64,000 bases of DNA from Rhodococcus sp. SGAir0479. GTDB lineage: Bacteria > Actinomycetota > Actinomycetes > Mycobacteriales > Mycobacteriaceae. This document shows positions 55,885 through 64,000 of this stretch, piece by piece (positions within the stretch are counted from its first letter, which is position 1; each line of letters starts with the position of its first letter). A program made the translations under genes and the position numbers. The stretch is taken from contig NZ_CP039432.1 of assembly GCF_005484805.1 (NCBI RefSeq), positions 4,402,001 through 4,466,000 of the forward strand. The letters run 5' to 3'. Below the pieces are notes generated by a model. It was given only the letters and a program-made list of their open reading frames with translations, made no database searches and was not told where the DNA came from.

Positions 55885-56427
55885 CTAGCGGTTCTTCCAC
55901 CAGATCGCACTCGACAGCACCGTGGCGAACGCACACCACGCGGGGTACGGCGCCAGCGCCCAGCCGGCCCCGCGGTGCACCCGTGCGGTGCGGCGTGTGA
56001 GATCGGCGCTGCTCACGGCGAGGGCGCCCGCCACCACCGGCGCCGCCGCGAGGCGGTGCGCCCGGAAGAACACCCAACTCCAGCCGGCGTTGAGTGCCAG
56101 GTTCACCGCGAGGGCCCGGGCGTAGGCGGTGGACTGCTCCGGATCGGTCGCCTCCAGCCGCTCCGCCGCGAGAGCGGAGGTGGCGGCGATGTCGGCGTAC
56201 AGCGCCGTCCACACGATCGGGAAGACAGCTGCCGGCGGCTGGAAGCGGGGCTTGCGCAACCGGACGAACCACGGGCTGTTCGCGCCGCTGCTCGCGAGAG
56301 AACCGGTCACGGCCGCCGCGGTAGTCGCGGCGCCGGTCTTCGCCAGCGCGGTCAGCAGCCGTCCGCGGCGTGGTCCGTCGGGCCTCTCGACCGGGCCGGG
56401 TGCCTCCGGCCTGGTGGATGCGGTCAT
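55885..56427 (-). CDS. TspO/MBR-family protein
   Basis: 180 aa from the ATG at 56427, with GGGAGG 7 nt upstream. Five membrane helices with the aromatic signatures of TspO: PWFVRLRKPRFQPPAAVFPI, VWTALY, LNAGWSWVFFRAHRL and ending SSAIWWKNR. It has an N-terminal extension of about 50 residues beyond the usual length. The family binds porphyrins and other hydrophobic ligands and is linked to stress responses. Confidence 0.86.
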   Translation of the reverse strand: MTASTRPEAPGPVERPDGPRRGRLLTALAKTGAATTAAAVTGSLASSGANSPWFVRLRKPRFQPPAAVFPIVWTALYADIAATSALAAERLEATDPEQSTAYARALAVNLALNAGWSWVFFRAHRLAAAPVVAGALAVSSADLTRRTARVHRGAGWALAPYPAWCAFATVLSSAIWWKNR

Positions 56428-56500
56428 GAATACCTCCCGGTGGCCGTGTGCGGTGTCCGTCCACCCTCCGTTGTGCCACATCGCCGGGCGCCCCGCACGA

Positions 56501-56536
56501 CGAAGGGGCCGCATCCCGGCGGATGCGGCCCCTTCG
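56501..56536. terminator. Hairpin terminator downstream of leuA
   Basis: Perfect 16-bp stem (CGAAGGGGCCGCATCC and its complement) and a 4-nt loop, 15 bp past the leuA stop. Its design matches that of the hairpins at 7233 and 8233. Confidence 0.82.
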
Positions 56537-56551
56537 CGGGAATTGCGAACT

Positions 56552-58456
<1,905 letters not shown>

Positions 58457-58498
58457 TCAGACCCCGCCGCGGCACCCAAGAAGGAGCGCGCGCTGCAT
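58457..58498 (-). CDS. leuL: leuA leader peptide (attenuator), 13 aa
   Basis: The short open frame MQRALLLGCRGGV has three consecutive leucine codons (CTC CTT CTT) and lies 96 bp before leuA on the same strand. Its stop is inside a small stem GTCTG/CAGAC (58450-58462), and a second stem GGACT/AGTCC is at 58387-58402. This is the classical layout of ribosome-mediated attenuation: stalling at Leu codons when leucine is scarce would change folding downstream. The exact competing structures were not computed. Confidence 0.72.
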   Translation of the reverse strand: MQRALLLGCRGGV

Positions 58499-58511
58499 AG
58501 CAAGCACTGTA
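58499..58511 (-). promoter_or_regulatory. Probable leuA promoter -10 element
   Basis: TACAGT on the minus strand (58506-58511) is seven bases before the leader ATG. A normal start site would fall at or one base before that ATG, so the leader peptide mRNA may be leaderless. No good -35 hexamer is seen. Confidence 0.45.
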
Positions 58512-58591
58512 CCCCTGTGCCCGGACGGCTCGGCAGGGAGTGGGGAGCAAATTCACACTCGGGGCGTCGTCGGCATGGTCGACTGGTGCGC

Positions 58592-58969
58592 ATGACGGCA
58601 CAGCTCGACGCGGCGCGCGCCTACGTCGCCGCCCTTGTCAGCCACGACGGCGGTTCGGTCCCGTACGCGCCCGGCGTCACGCGCCGTGAGATGGGGCTGA
58701 AGACGGGTTTCTCGGGAAACCACTTGCGCCGCAGCCTTTCGCGCGGACCCCAGTTCCGGGTCGTCCGCGCGATCCGCGAGGCGACCTACCGGGTGGACGG
58801 CGACGAGGTGGTGGCCGACTATCTCCTCGACGCGGGCCTGTTCGGGCGCACGCTGGTGACGGCTCGGGTGCACGAGACGTTCCTGATCCCCGCCGAGGAC
58901 CCGCGCATCCACCGCATCGACGCCGCGATCCGCCTCGTCGGCCGGAACAAGCTCATCCGCGGCGAATGA
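58592..58969 (+). CDS. Small NTF2/SnoaL-like protein (DUF8021-type)
   Basis: 125 aa from the ATG at 58592; no strong RBS, so it could be leaderless or start at another codon upstream. The N-terminal helix AARAYVAALVSHDGGSVPYA PG-type start, the middle FRVVRAIREATYRVDGDEVV and the ending IHRIDAAIRLVGRN have the cone-shaped NTF2 pattern of small ligand-binding or isomerase-like proteins. No catalytic residues could be assigned. Confidence 0.62.
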   Translation: MTAQLDAARAYVAALVSHDGGSVPYAPGVTRREMGLKTGFSGNHLRRSLSRGPQFRVVRAIREATYRVDGDEVVADYLLDAGLFGRTLVTARVHETFLIPAEDPRIHRIDAAIRLVGRNKLIRGE

Positions 58970-59003
58970 GGACGCGGCGAATCCGGCACTCCACACTGCA
59001 TCA

Positions 59004-60707
59004 ATGGCTCGGGTGGTCGGCGCCCTGCGGAGCTGGGTGCGTTCCCGGCTCCCGGAGCGGCGCACGTTCAAGAACGACCTGATTGCCGGAATCCCCGGGG
59101 CGATCAGCAGCGTCCCCGACGGCATGGCGGCGGGAGTGCTGGCCGGGGTCAACCCGGTCCACGGGCTGTACGCGAGTTTCGCGGGTCCCGTGTTCGGCGG
59201 GTTGCAGACCAGCACCAAGCTGATGGTGGTCACCACGACCAGTGCGGCCGCGCTGGCAGCGGGATCGGCGGTGGCCGACGTCCCGGAGTCGGATCGGTCC
59301 GGCGCGATCGTGCTGCTGACGCTGATCGCCGGGGCGATCATGGTGGCGGCGGCCCTGTTGCGCCTGGGCCGATTCACCCGATTCGTCTCGCATTCGGTCA
59401 TGACGGGCTTCCTGACCGGGATCGCCGTGAACATCGTCCTGGGTCAGGTGCCCGATCTCGCGGGGGCGGACGCCGGCGGCTCGGTCGCGGTGACCAAGTT
59501 CTTCGACGTAGTCGCCAACCCGTCCGGCGTCGACTGGCGTGCGTTGGTCACCGGGGTGACGGCGCTGCTGGTGCTGGTGCTCGCGGCCCGCACCCGGCTG
59601 GCGTTGTTCGGTTCGTTGCTGGCGCTGGTGGTGCCCGGTGCAGTGGTGATCGGGTTCGGCTGGGACGGTGTCGCCCGGGTTTCCGACGTCGGTGCGATCC
59701 CCACCGGGCTGCCGCTGCCCGTGCTGCCGGACCCGGGCCTGCTCTCGTTCGAGTTGCTGAGCGGGGCGCTCGCCGTCGCGGTGATCGTGCTGGTGCAGGG
59801 GGCCGGTGTCGCGGAATCCGCGCCCAACCTGGACGGCAGTCGCTCGGACTCGGACGTCGATTTCTCCGCGCAGGGTGTCGGCAACGTCGGCGCGGCGCTC
59901 TTCGGCGGCATGCCGGTGGGCGGCTCGGTGGGGCAGACCGCCCTCAACGCCACCTCGGGTGCGCGAGGGCGGTGGGGCGCCGTGTGGTCGGGGATCTGGA
60001 TGCTGGTGATCCTGGTCGTCCTCGCCGGTGTGGTCGGCAAGGTTCCGATGCCGACGCTGGCCGCGGTGCTGATCGTCGCGGCCGTCGGCTCGATCCGCCC
60101 GCGACAGATTCTCGAGATCCTTCGGACCGGACCTACCTCGCAGATCGCCGTCGTGACGACTTTCGTTGCCACGCTGCTGCTTCCCGTGGCGGCCGCGGTC
60201 GGCATCGGCGTCGCGCTCTCGTTGTTGCTGCAGCTCAACCAGGAGGCGGTGGACCTGTCGGTGGTCGAGCTGGTCCCCGGCGACAACGGCACGCTGCGGG
60301 AGCGGCCGGCGCCACGCCGGCTCACTGCCGGGCAGGTGCTCGTCCTCGACGTCTACGGCAGCTTGTTCTACGCGGGCGCGCGCACCCTGCAGGCACGTCT
60401 CCCGGATCCTGCCGACGCGACGAACGCCGAGGTGATCCTGCGGCTCCGCGGGCGGACGACCTTCGGCGCCACGTTCTTCTCGGTGATCCGCGACTACGCC
60501 CGCCGACTCGATGCGGAGAACGGGCGTCTCTACCTGAGCGGCATCGGTGCGCAGGCCGCCGACGACTGGGGCGAGGAGCGGCTGGCCGGGCTGGGGCTGG
60601 CGCTGGAGGTCTTCCCGGCGACGGAGACGATCGGTGAATCGACGCGACGCGCTTTCGGTGCCGCGGAGCGCAGGCGTGTCCGGGTCACCGAGCGCGCCGG
60701 CGGTTGA
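59004..60707 (+). CDS. SulP-family anion transporter with STAS domain
   Basis: 567 aa. The SulP membrane domain begins NDLIAGIPGAISSVPDGMAA with GVNPVHGLYASFAGPVFGGL, and includes the later GGMPVGGSVGQTALNATSGA. About 12 helices are predicted up to residue 415. A C-terminal STAS domain follows (VLVLDVYGSLFYAGARTLQA onward). The family carries sulfate, bicarbonate or other anions; the real substrate is not told by sequence. It follows the small NTF2-like gene by 34 bp on the same strand. Confidence 0.9.
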   Translation: MARVVGALRSWVRSRLPERRTFKNDLIAGIPGAISSVPDGMAAGVLAGVNPVHGLYASFAGPVFGGLQTSTKLMVVTTTSAAALAAGSAVADVPESDRSGAIVLLTLIAGAIMVAAALLRLGRFTRFVSHSVMTGFLTGIAVNIVLGQVPDLAGADAGGSVAVTKFFDVVANPSGVDWRALVTGVTALLVLVLAARTRLALFGSLLALVVPGAVVIGFGWDGVARVSDVGAIPTGLPLPVLPDPGLLSFELLSGALAVAVIVLVQGAGVAESAPNLDGSRSDSDVDFSAQGVGNVGAALFGGMPVGGSVGQTALNATSGARGRWGAVWSGIWMLVILVVLAGVVGKVPMPTLAAVLIVAAVGSIRPRQILEILRTGPTSQIAVVTTFVATLLLPVAAAVGIGVALSLLLQLNQEAVDLSVVELVPGDNGTLRERPAPRRLTAGQVLVLDVYGSLFYAGARTLQARLPDPADATNAEVILRLRGRTTFGATFFSVIRDYARRLDAENGRLYLSGIGAQAADDWGEERLAGLGLALEVFPATETIGESTRRAFGAAERRRVRVTERAGG

Positions 60708-60709
60708 GC

Positions 60710-60943
60710 TCAGTCCGGGAGCCGCCGCATCTCGACGACCGTGAGGCCGAGTGCGTCGAAGCGGGCGAGCATGCCCCGTAGCTCGGTGGGGCTGCGGACC
60801 GGCCCGTAGAGCGTCGTGTGGGCGTGCGCCGTCTCCGACACGCGGAGTTCGGGGAAGGCGGCCACGACGCGCTCGGACAGTTCGCCGCCGATCAGGAACG
60901 CATAGCGCACGGTGGCGGGCCAGGCCGAGTCCGAAGTGGCCAT
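60710..60943 (-). CDS. Small hypothetical protein
   Basis: 77 aa, ATG at 60943 with GGGGAGA 5-11 nt upstream. The sequence ATVRYAFLIGGELSERVVAA, FPELRVSETAHAHTTLYGPV and LARFDALGLTVVEMRRLPD suggests a small alpha/beta (ferredoxin-like) fold. It is not recognised as a named family. It is 126 bp downstream of the LuxR gene on the same strand, and its stop is 2 bp from the end of the convergent SulP gene. Confidence 0.68.
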   Translation of the reverse strand: MATSDSAWPATVRYAFLIGGELSERVVAAFPELRVSETAHAHTTLYGPVRSPTELRGMLARFDALGLTVVEMRRLPD

Positions 60944-61069
60944 GACATCTCCCCTCTGCCGGTCGCACCACCCGGGCCGATCGCCGCCGTTCGGGACCTC
61001 GCCTCCGATCAGTCGAGGATGCCGCCCGAGGCGGCAGCGGTCCTCACCCGTCGATGGTGAATCCGAGTC

Positions 61070-63679
61070 TCACAGCAGACCGTGCGTGTGTGCCGCCGTG
61101 ACCGCGTCGCGGCGGGTGGTCACACCGAGCTTGCGGTAGATGCCGCGCAGATGGGTCTTGACGGTGTTGACGGACACGCACAGATCGGCCGCGATCTCGT
61201 CCGCGGTGCGCCACGTGGGCAACTCGGCGAGCAGTTGCAGCTCGCGCCGTGTCAGCTTCTCGGCAGTGGTGGCGGCCGTGCGCGGCAGCGACGCCCACAC
61301 CGTGGCGGCGAAGCTGTCGCGGGGTCCGAAGCGTCCTCGGTTCGCGGACAGCAGGTCCAGGCTGGCCGACGTCATGTCGTGGAACGGACGAAGCACGCCC
61401 TCGGGTTCGGCGAGACGCAGCGCCTCGCCCAGCGCCTCGTGAGCTCGGGCCTCGTGCGCCCGGCGCCCGGCCAGTTCGGCTTCGACGAGCCAGGCGGTCA
61501 CGGTGTTGGTGGCCGCCGCGCACGCGATCTCGCCCTCGAGCACCGGATGCAGAACACTCCGGGCGCGCTCGAGCTGGTTCGCGCACAGATGCAGGACGGC
61601 CTCGAGCAGGAGGACGTCACCGGTTCGCTCGAGAACGCGCGTCGCGGTGGCGACCAGCTCGTGGGCCCACGTCGTCTCTCCGATGTGCAGGTACGCGAAG
61701 TGGATGGACGGCAGACAGGCCGCGAGCAATCCGGGCGGGTGTGCCGCCGGCCTGCCCGACACGGTGGCCGCGTGCAGCGCGGCGACGGCCGCGCGGCGGT
61801 CCGGGGCGGTGTCGATCCCGAACAGTGCTCGGGCCATGACGCTTTCGGAGGACGTGTCGTCGGCTGCGCCGACGAGTTCGGCCGCGCGCGCGGTGTCGTT
61901 GCGGAGGTAGTGACACAGGGCTTCGAGCAGCGCGGTCCGGCGGGCGTCCGTCGCGTCGGGCGAGACGGCGACGATCGCCGCCGATCGGCTCTCGGCGGCC
62001 CAGGTGCCGGCTTCGCCGATCCGGCCGCGGCACAGTGCGACCACTCCCAGGGCGGTCGACGTCTGTGTGAGCAGTGGTGCCGAATCGCTCTCCCGGGCGT
62101 GGGCGTGTGCGCGCTGCAGGGTTTCCGCGGCGGACTCGAGTTCGCCGACGTGCAGTCGGACGCGACCGCGTTGCAGCGCCACGAACGCATCCAGCAGGTG
62201 GTCGCCCGATGCGACCTCGTCCGATCCCGGGGAGAGCGCGTGCAGCCGTGCCGGATCCCCGGAGTGCACGGCGTACTGCAGGCGGAGCGCGTCCACGAGC
62301 ACGCGTGCCCGACCGTCGATCCCGGGGAGCGGCGGCCGACCGTCGATCGACGCGAGCAGAGCCTCGGCGACCGTGGGGTTGTCGCCGTGCAGATAGGCGG
62401 CGGCACGAACGAGACGGGTGGTCGGCCGGTCGCGGATGGTGCGTGGCGCTTCGGCGACCAGTCTCTCGACCGCGTCACCGTGCCCGTCGAGGACGAGTCC
62501 GAGACCGGATTCGGACAACACGGTTTCGACGTCGGCCACGTCGCCGGCCGTCACGGCGTGCTCGAGGGACAGCAGCGCGTCGCCGAACCTGGCGTACCAG
62601 CGCGCCGTCACGTGCTCGAGGTCGGCGACTGCACGCCGGCCGAGGAGGCTGATCTCGGCGCGCAGGTAACTGCGCAGCAGTGGGTGGTAGCGGAACAACG
62701 CGGGGGTGGTCTCGACCCGAGTGATCAGGAAGTTCCGGTGTTCGAGCAGATCGATGATCGCGTGGGCGTCGGCGCAGCCGGTCAGTTCCTCGGCGAGGGC
62801 TGCCGAGAACGTGGCAGGGACGGACGTCTTCACCAGGAACTGTCGGACCTCGTCGCTCTGGCCGGACAGTACCTGCTCGATCAGGTAGTCGGCGACCGCG
62901 CGGCGGCATCCCGTGAAGTTCTCGATCATCGCGCGCGCGTCGGCGTTGCCCGCAAGTGACATTCCGGCGAGTCGGAGGCCCGCGGCCCAACCCTCGGTCC
63001 GCTCCATGAGCGCCGACAGGTCGGCCGCGTCCAGTTCGACACCGTGCTCGGCCAGCAGGGCCGCCGCTTCTGCGGCGGTGAAGGCGAGGTCGTCGAACGT
63101 CACGTCGAGGATCCGGCCGTCGAGTCGAAGTTTCTGGAACGCCAGTGGGGGTTCGAAACGCCCGCACACCACCACACGAAGTTGTGCCGGCGGTGCCCGG
63201 AGCAGCATCTCCAACTCCGACAGGGCGTCCGGTTCGTGAAGAAGGTGGGCGTCGTCGAGGATCAACCACACCGGTCGGTCGAGCCGGTGCAGCAGTTCGG
63301 GGAACGGAAGTTGCTGTGCCCGTGAATTATCGGAGTCCGGTTCGTCTCCGGTGTGGAGCTCGCGGGGGGCGATGGCGGTGACCGCGCGGACGAGCTCCGC
63401 GCGCAGGTCCGCGGCTGAGTTGTGGACGTCGTCGAGCGCGGCCCACGCGACCAGCGGGCGGCCCGGCTCGTCGATCACCCGACGCGCCCAGTCCGCCAGC
63501 AGTGTCGACTTGCCGGATCCCGCTGGGGCGCAGATCAGTACGACCGACGACTGTTCGTCCGGCTGGCCGAGCGCACGGTCGAGGGCATCGCAGAGACGTC
63601 GGCGGTGCACGACACGGTCGCTGCGCAACGTCGGAATCTCGACGCCCGCAGCGAATCTCCCGTCTTGCGCGATGGACAC
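61070..63679 (-). CDS. Large ATP-dependent LuxR-family regulator (LAL/MalT type)
   Basis: 869 aa from the GTG at 63679, with GGGAGG about 12 nt upstream. The N-terminal STAND ATPase has Walker A in CAPAGSGKSTLL (residues 50-61) and Walker B in PVWLILDDAHLL. A long helical TPR-like middle region (about 330-790) follows, and a LuxR HTH ends the chain (LTRRELQLLAELPTWRTADE, IAADLCVSVNTVKTHLRGIY). Such regulators are switched by an inducer and ATP. The next gene upstream on the same strand encodes a sulfatase; whether it is a target is not known. Confidence 0.88.
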   Translation of the reverse strand: MSIAQDGRFAAGVEIPTLRSDRVVHRRRLCDALDRALGQPDEQSSVVLICAPAGSGKSTLLADWARRVIDEPGRPLVAWAALDDVHNSAADLRAELVRAVTAIAPRELHTGDEPDSDNSRAQQLPFPELLHRLDRPVWLILDDAHLLHEPDALSELEMLLRAPPAQLRVVVCGRFEPPLAFQKLRLDGRILDVTFDDLAFTAAEAAALLAEHGVELDAADLSALMERTEGWAAGLRLAGMSLAGNADARAMIENFTGCRRAVADYLIEQVLSGQSDEVRQFLVKTSVPATFSAALAEELTGCADAHAIIDLLEHRNFLITRVETTPALFRYHPLLRSYLRAEISLLGRRAVADLEHVTARWYARFGDALLSLEHAVTAGDVADVETVLSESGLGLVLDGHGDAVERLVAEAPRTIRDRPTTRLVRAAAYLHGDNPTVAEALLASIDGRPPLPGIDGRARVLVDALRLQYAVHSGDPARLHALSPGSDEVASGDHLLDAFVALQRGRVRLHVGELESAAETLQRAHAHARESDSAPLLTQTSTALGVVALCRGRIGEAGTWAAESRSAAIVAVSPDATDARRTALLEALCHYLRNDTARAAELVGAADDTSSESVMARALFGIDTAPDRRAAVAALHAATVSGRPAAHPPGLLAACLPSIHFAYLHIGETTWAHELVATATRVLERTGDVLLLEAVLHLCANQLERARSVLHPVLEGEIACAAATNTVTAWLVEAELAGRRAHEARAHEALGEALRLAEPEGVLRPFHDMTSASLDLLSANRGRFGPRDSFAATVWASLPRTAATTAEKLTRRELQLLAELPTWRTADEIAADLCVSVNTVKTHLRGIYRKLGVTTRRDAVTAAHTHGLL

Positions 63680-63723
63680 CCGACATGCCTCCCACACAAC
63701 GAGTTCATATCCGGACAAAAGGA

Positions 63724-63770
63724 CGAACCGCCTGCAGCGGGGAAAGTCTAACCCGCGCAGGCGGTTCGTG
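63724..63770 (-). terminator. Hairpin terminator after the sulfatase gene
   Basis: 13-bp arms ACGAACCGCCTGC/GCAGGCGGTTCGT with a structured loop that can add GCGGG/CCCGC pairs. It lies between the sulfatase stop and the LuxR start. Confidence 0.7.
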
Positions 63771-63784
63771 GAGGCAGTATCGCG

Positions 63785-64000
63785 TCAGTCGCGGGCCATG
63801 GCGGCCTGCATGTGCTTCTCGATGTCGACGTACGCGTCGTCGGCGATGTCGAAGACGACTTTGGTGATCTTGCCGGCGCGGAACTCGAACCGGGGCTCCG
63901 GGTACGCGCTCGACACCGGGTCGGCACTGTCGTACCCGATGCACAGGCCCTCGCCGCAGAGCGAGAAATGGCCGAGGACCGTGCGGATCTTCTGCTCGCC
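63785..64000 (-). CDS. Sulfatase (arylsulfatase-like), C-terminal end only
   Basis: 71 residues are visible; the gene runs off the window edge. The segment FSLCGEGLCIGYDSADPVSS, then AYPEPRFEFRAGKITKVVFD and YVDIEKHMQAAMARD, matches the conserved tail of actinobacterial arylsulfatases, which ends in a beta-strand domain followed by a helix. The catalytic formylglycine site would be in the missing N-terminal part. Arylsulfatases cleave sulfate esters; the neighbouring SulP transporter may be linked, but this is only by proximity. Confidence 0.72.
   Translation of the reverse strand, partial: GEQKIRTVLGHFSLCGEGLCIGYDSADPVSSAYPEPRFEFRAGKITKVVFDIADDAYVDIEKHMQAAMARD

Overview
The window is 64 kb of high-GC actinobacterial DNA. 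It most resembles Rhodococcus or a close mycolic-acid relative such as Prescottella or Nocardia. The evidence is a complete mce lipid-import operon preceded by a FadD5-type ligase, a tmsAB pair for 10-methyl (tuberculostearic) fatty acids, GatD-MurT for peptidoglycan amidation, the fadA-fadB beta-oxidation pair under a KstR-type box, and frequent GTG starts with 4-bp stop/start overlaps. No tRNA, rRNA, CRISPR array or intact insertion sequence was seen.

Layout. 1-1.9 kb: 3' part of a sensor kinase gene and its response regulator. 1.9-8.2 kb: Tat-exported amidase, then fadA-fadB and an IclR regulator. 8.3-11 kb: tmsB-tmsA. 11-15 kb: SRPBCC protein, ybaB-recR, a LysR regulator and type II NADH dehydrogenase. 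15-16.1 kb: a frameshifted DUF559-type gene between two near-identical hairpins. 16.1-19.7 kb: acyl-CoA synthetase, EamA exporter and its divergent LysR regulator. 19.7-25 kb: a two-armed module of MpaB-type oxygenase plus aldehyde dehydrogenase against acyl-CoA dehydrogenase, GntR regulator and a second MpaB-type oxygenase, with a long palindrome between the arms. 25-40.5 kb: the mce region, made of a DUF4334 gene, a tandem TetR regulator, a nitronate monooxygenase remnant, a crotonase, fadD5, yrbEAB, mceABCDEF, an Mce-associated gene, a third MpaB-type oxygenase and a flavin reductase. 40.5-43.6 kb: gatD-murT and two small genes. 43.6-48 kb: an accessory stretch with a TIMP-like secreted protein, a decayed resolvase, an isochorismatase/GlxA-type regulator pair and a DUF1269 gene broken by an amber codon. 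48-56.5 kb: narGHJI with a divergent TDT-family transporter, then TspO. 56.5-58.5 kb: leuA with a leucine-rich leader peptide. 58.5-64 kb: a small unknown gene, a SulP transporter, a large MalT-type LuxR regulator and the 3' end of a sulfatase gene.

Much of the content fits lipid handling. The mce proteins would import a hydrophobic substrate, FadD5 and the other ligase would activate acids, and acyl-CoA dehydrogenase, the crotonase and FadAB would oxidise them. Three MpaB/DUF2236 proteins sit beside these genes and may carry out oxidative cleavage of unsaturated or isoprenoid chains. narGHJI gives respiratory nitrate reduction, and NDH-2 feeds the quinone pool.

The less ordinary items are the two-armed MpaB-ALDH-ACAD module with its near-perfect 26-bp operator, the mce operon that carries an oxygenase and starts with a truncated enzyme fragment, the twin hairpins around a frameshifted gene, the amber-interrupted DUF1269 gene, and the probably leaderless leuA leader peptide.
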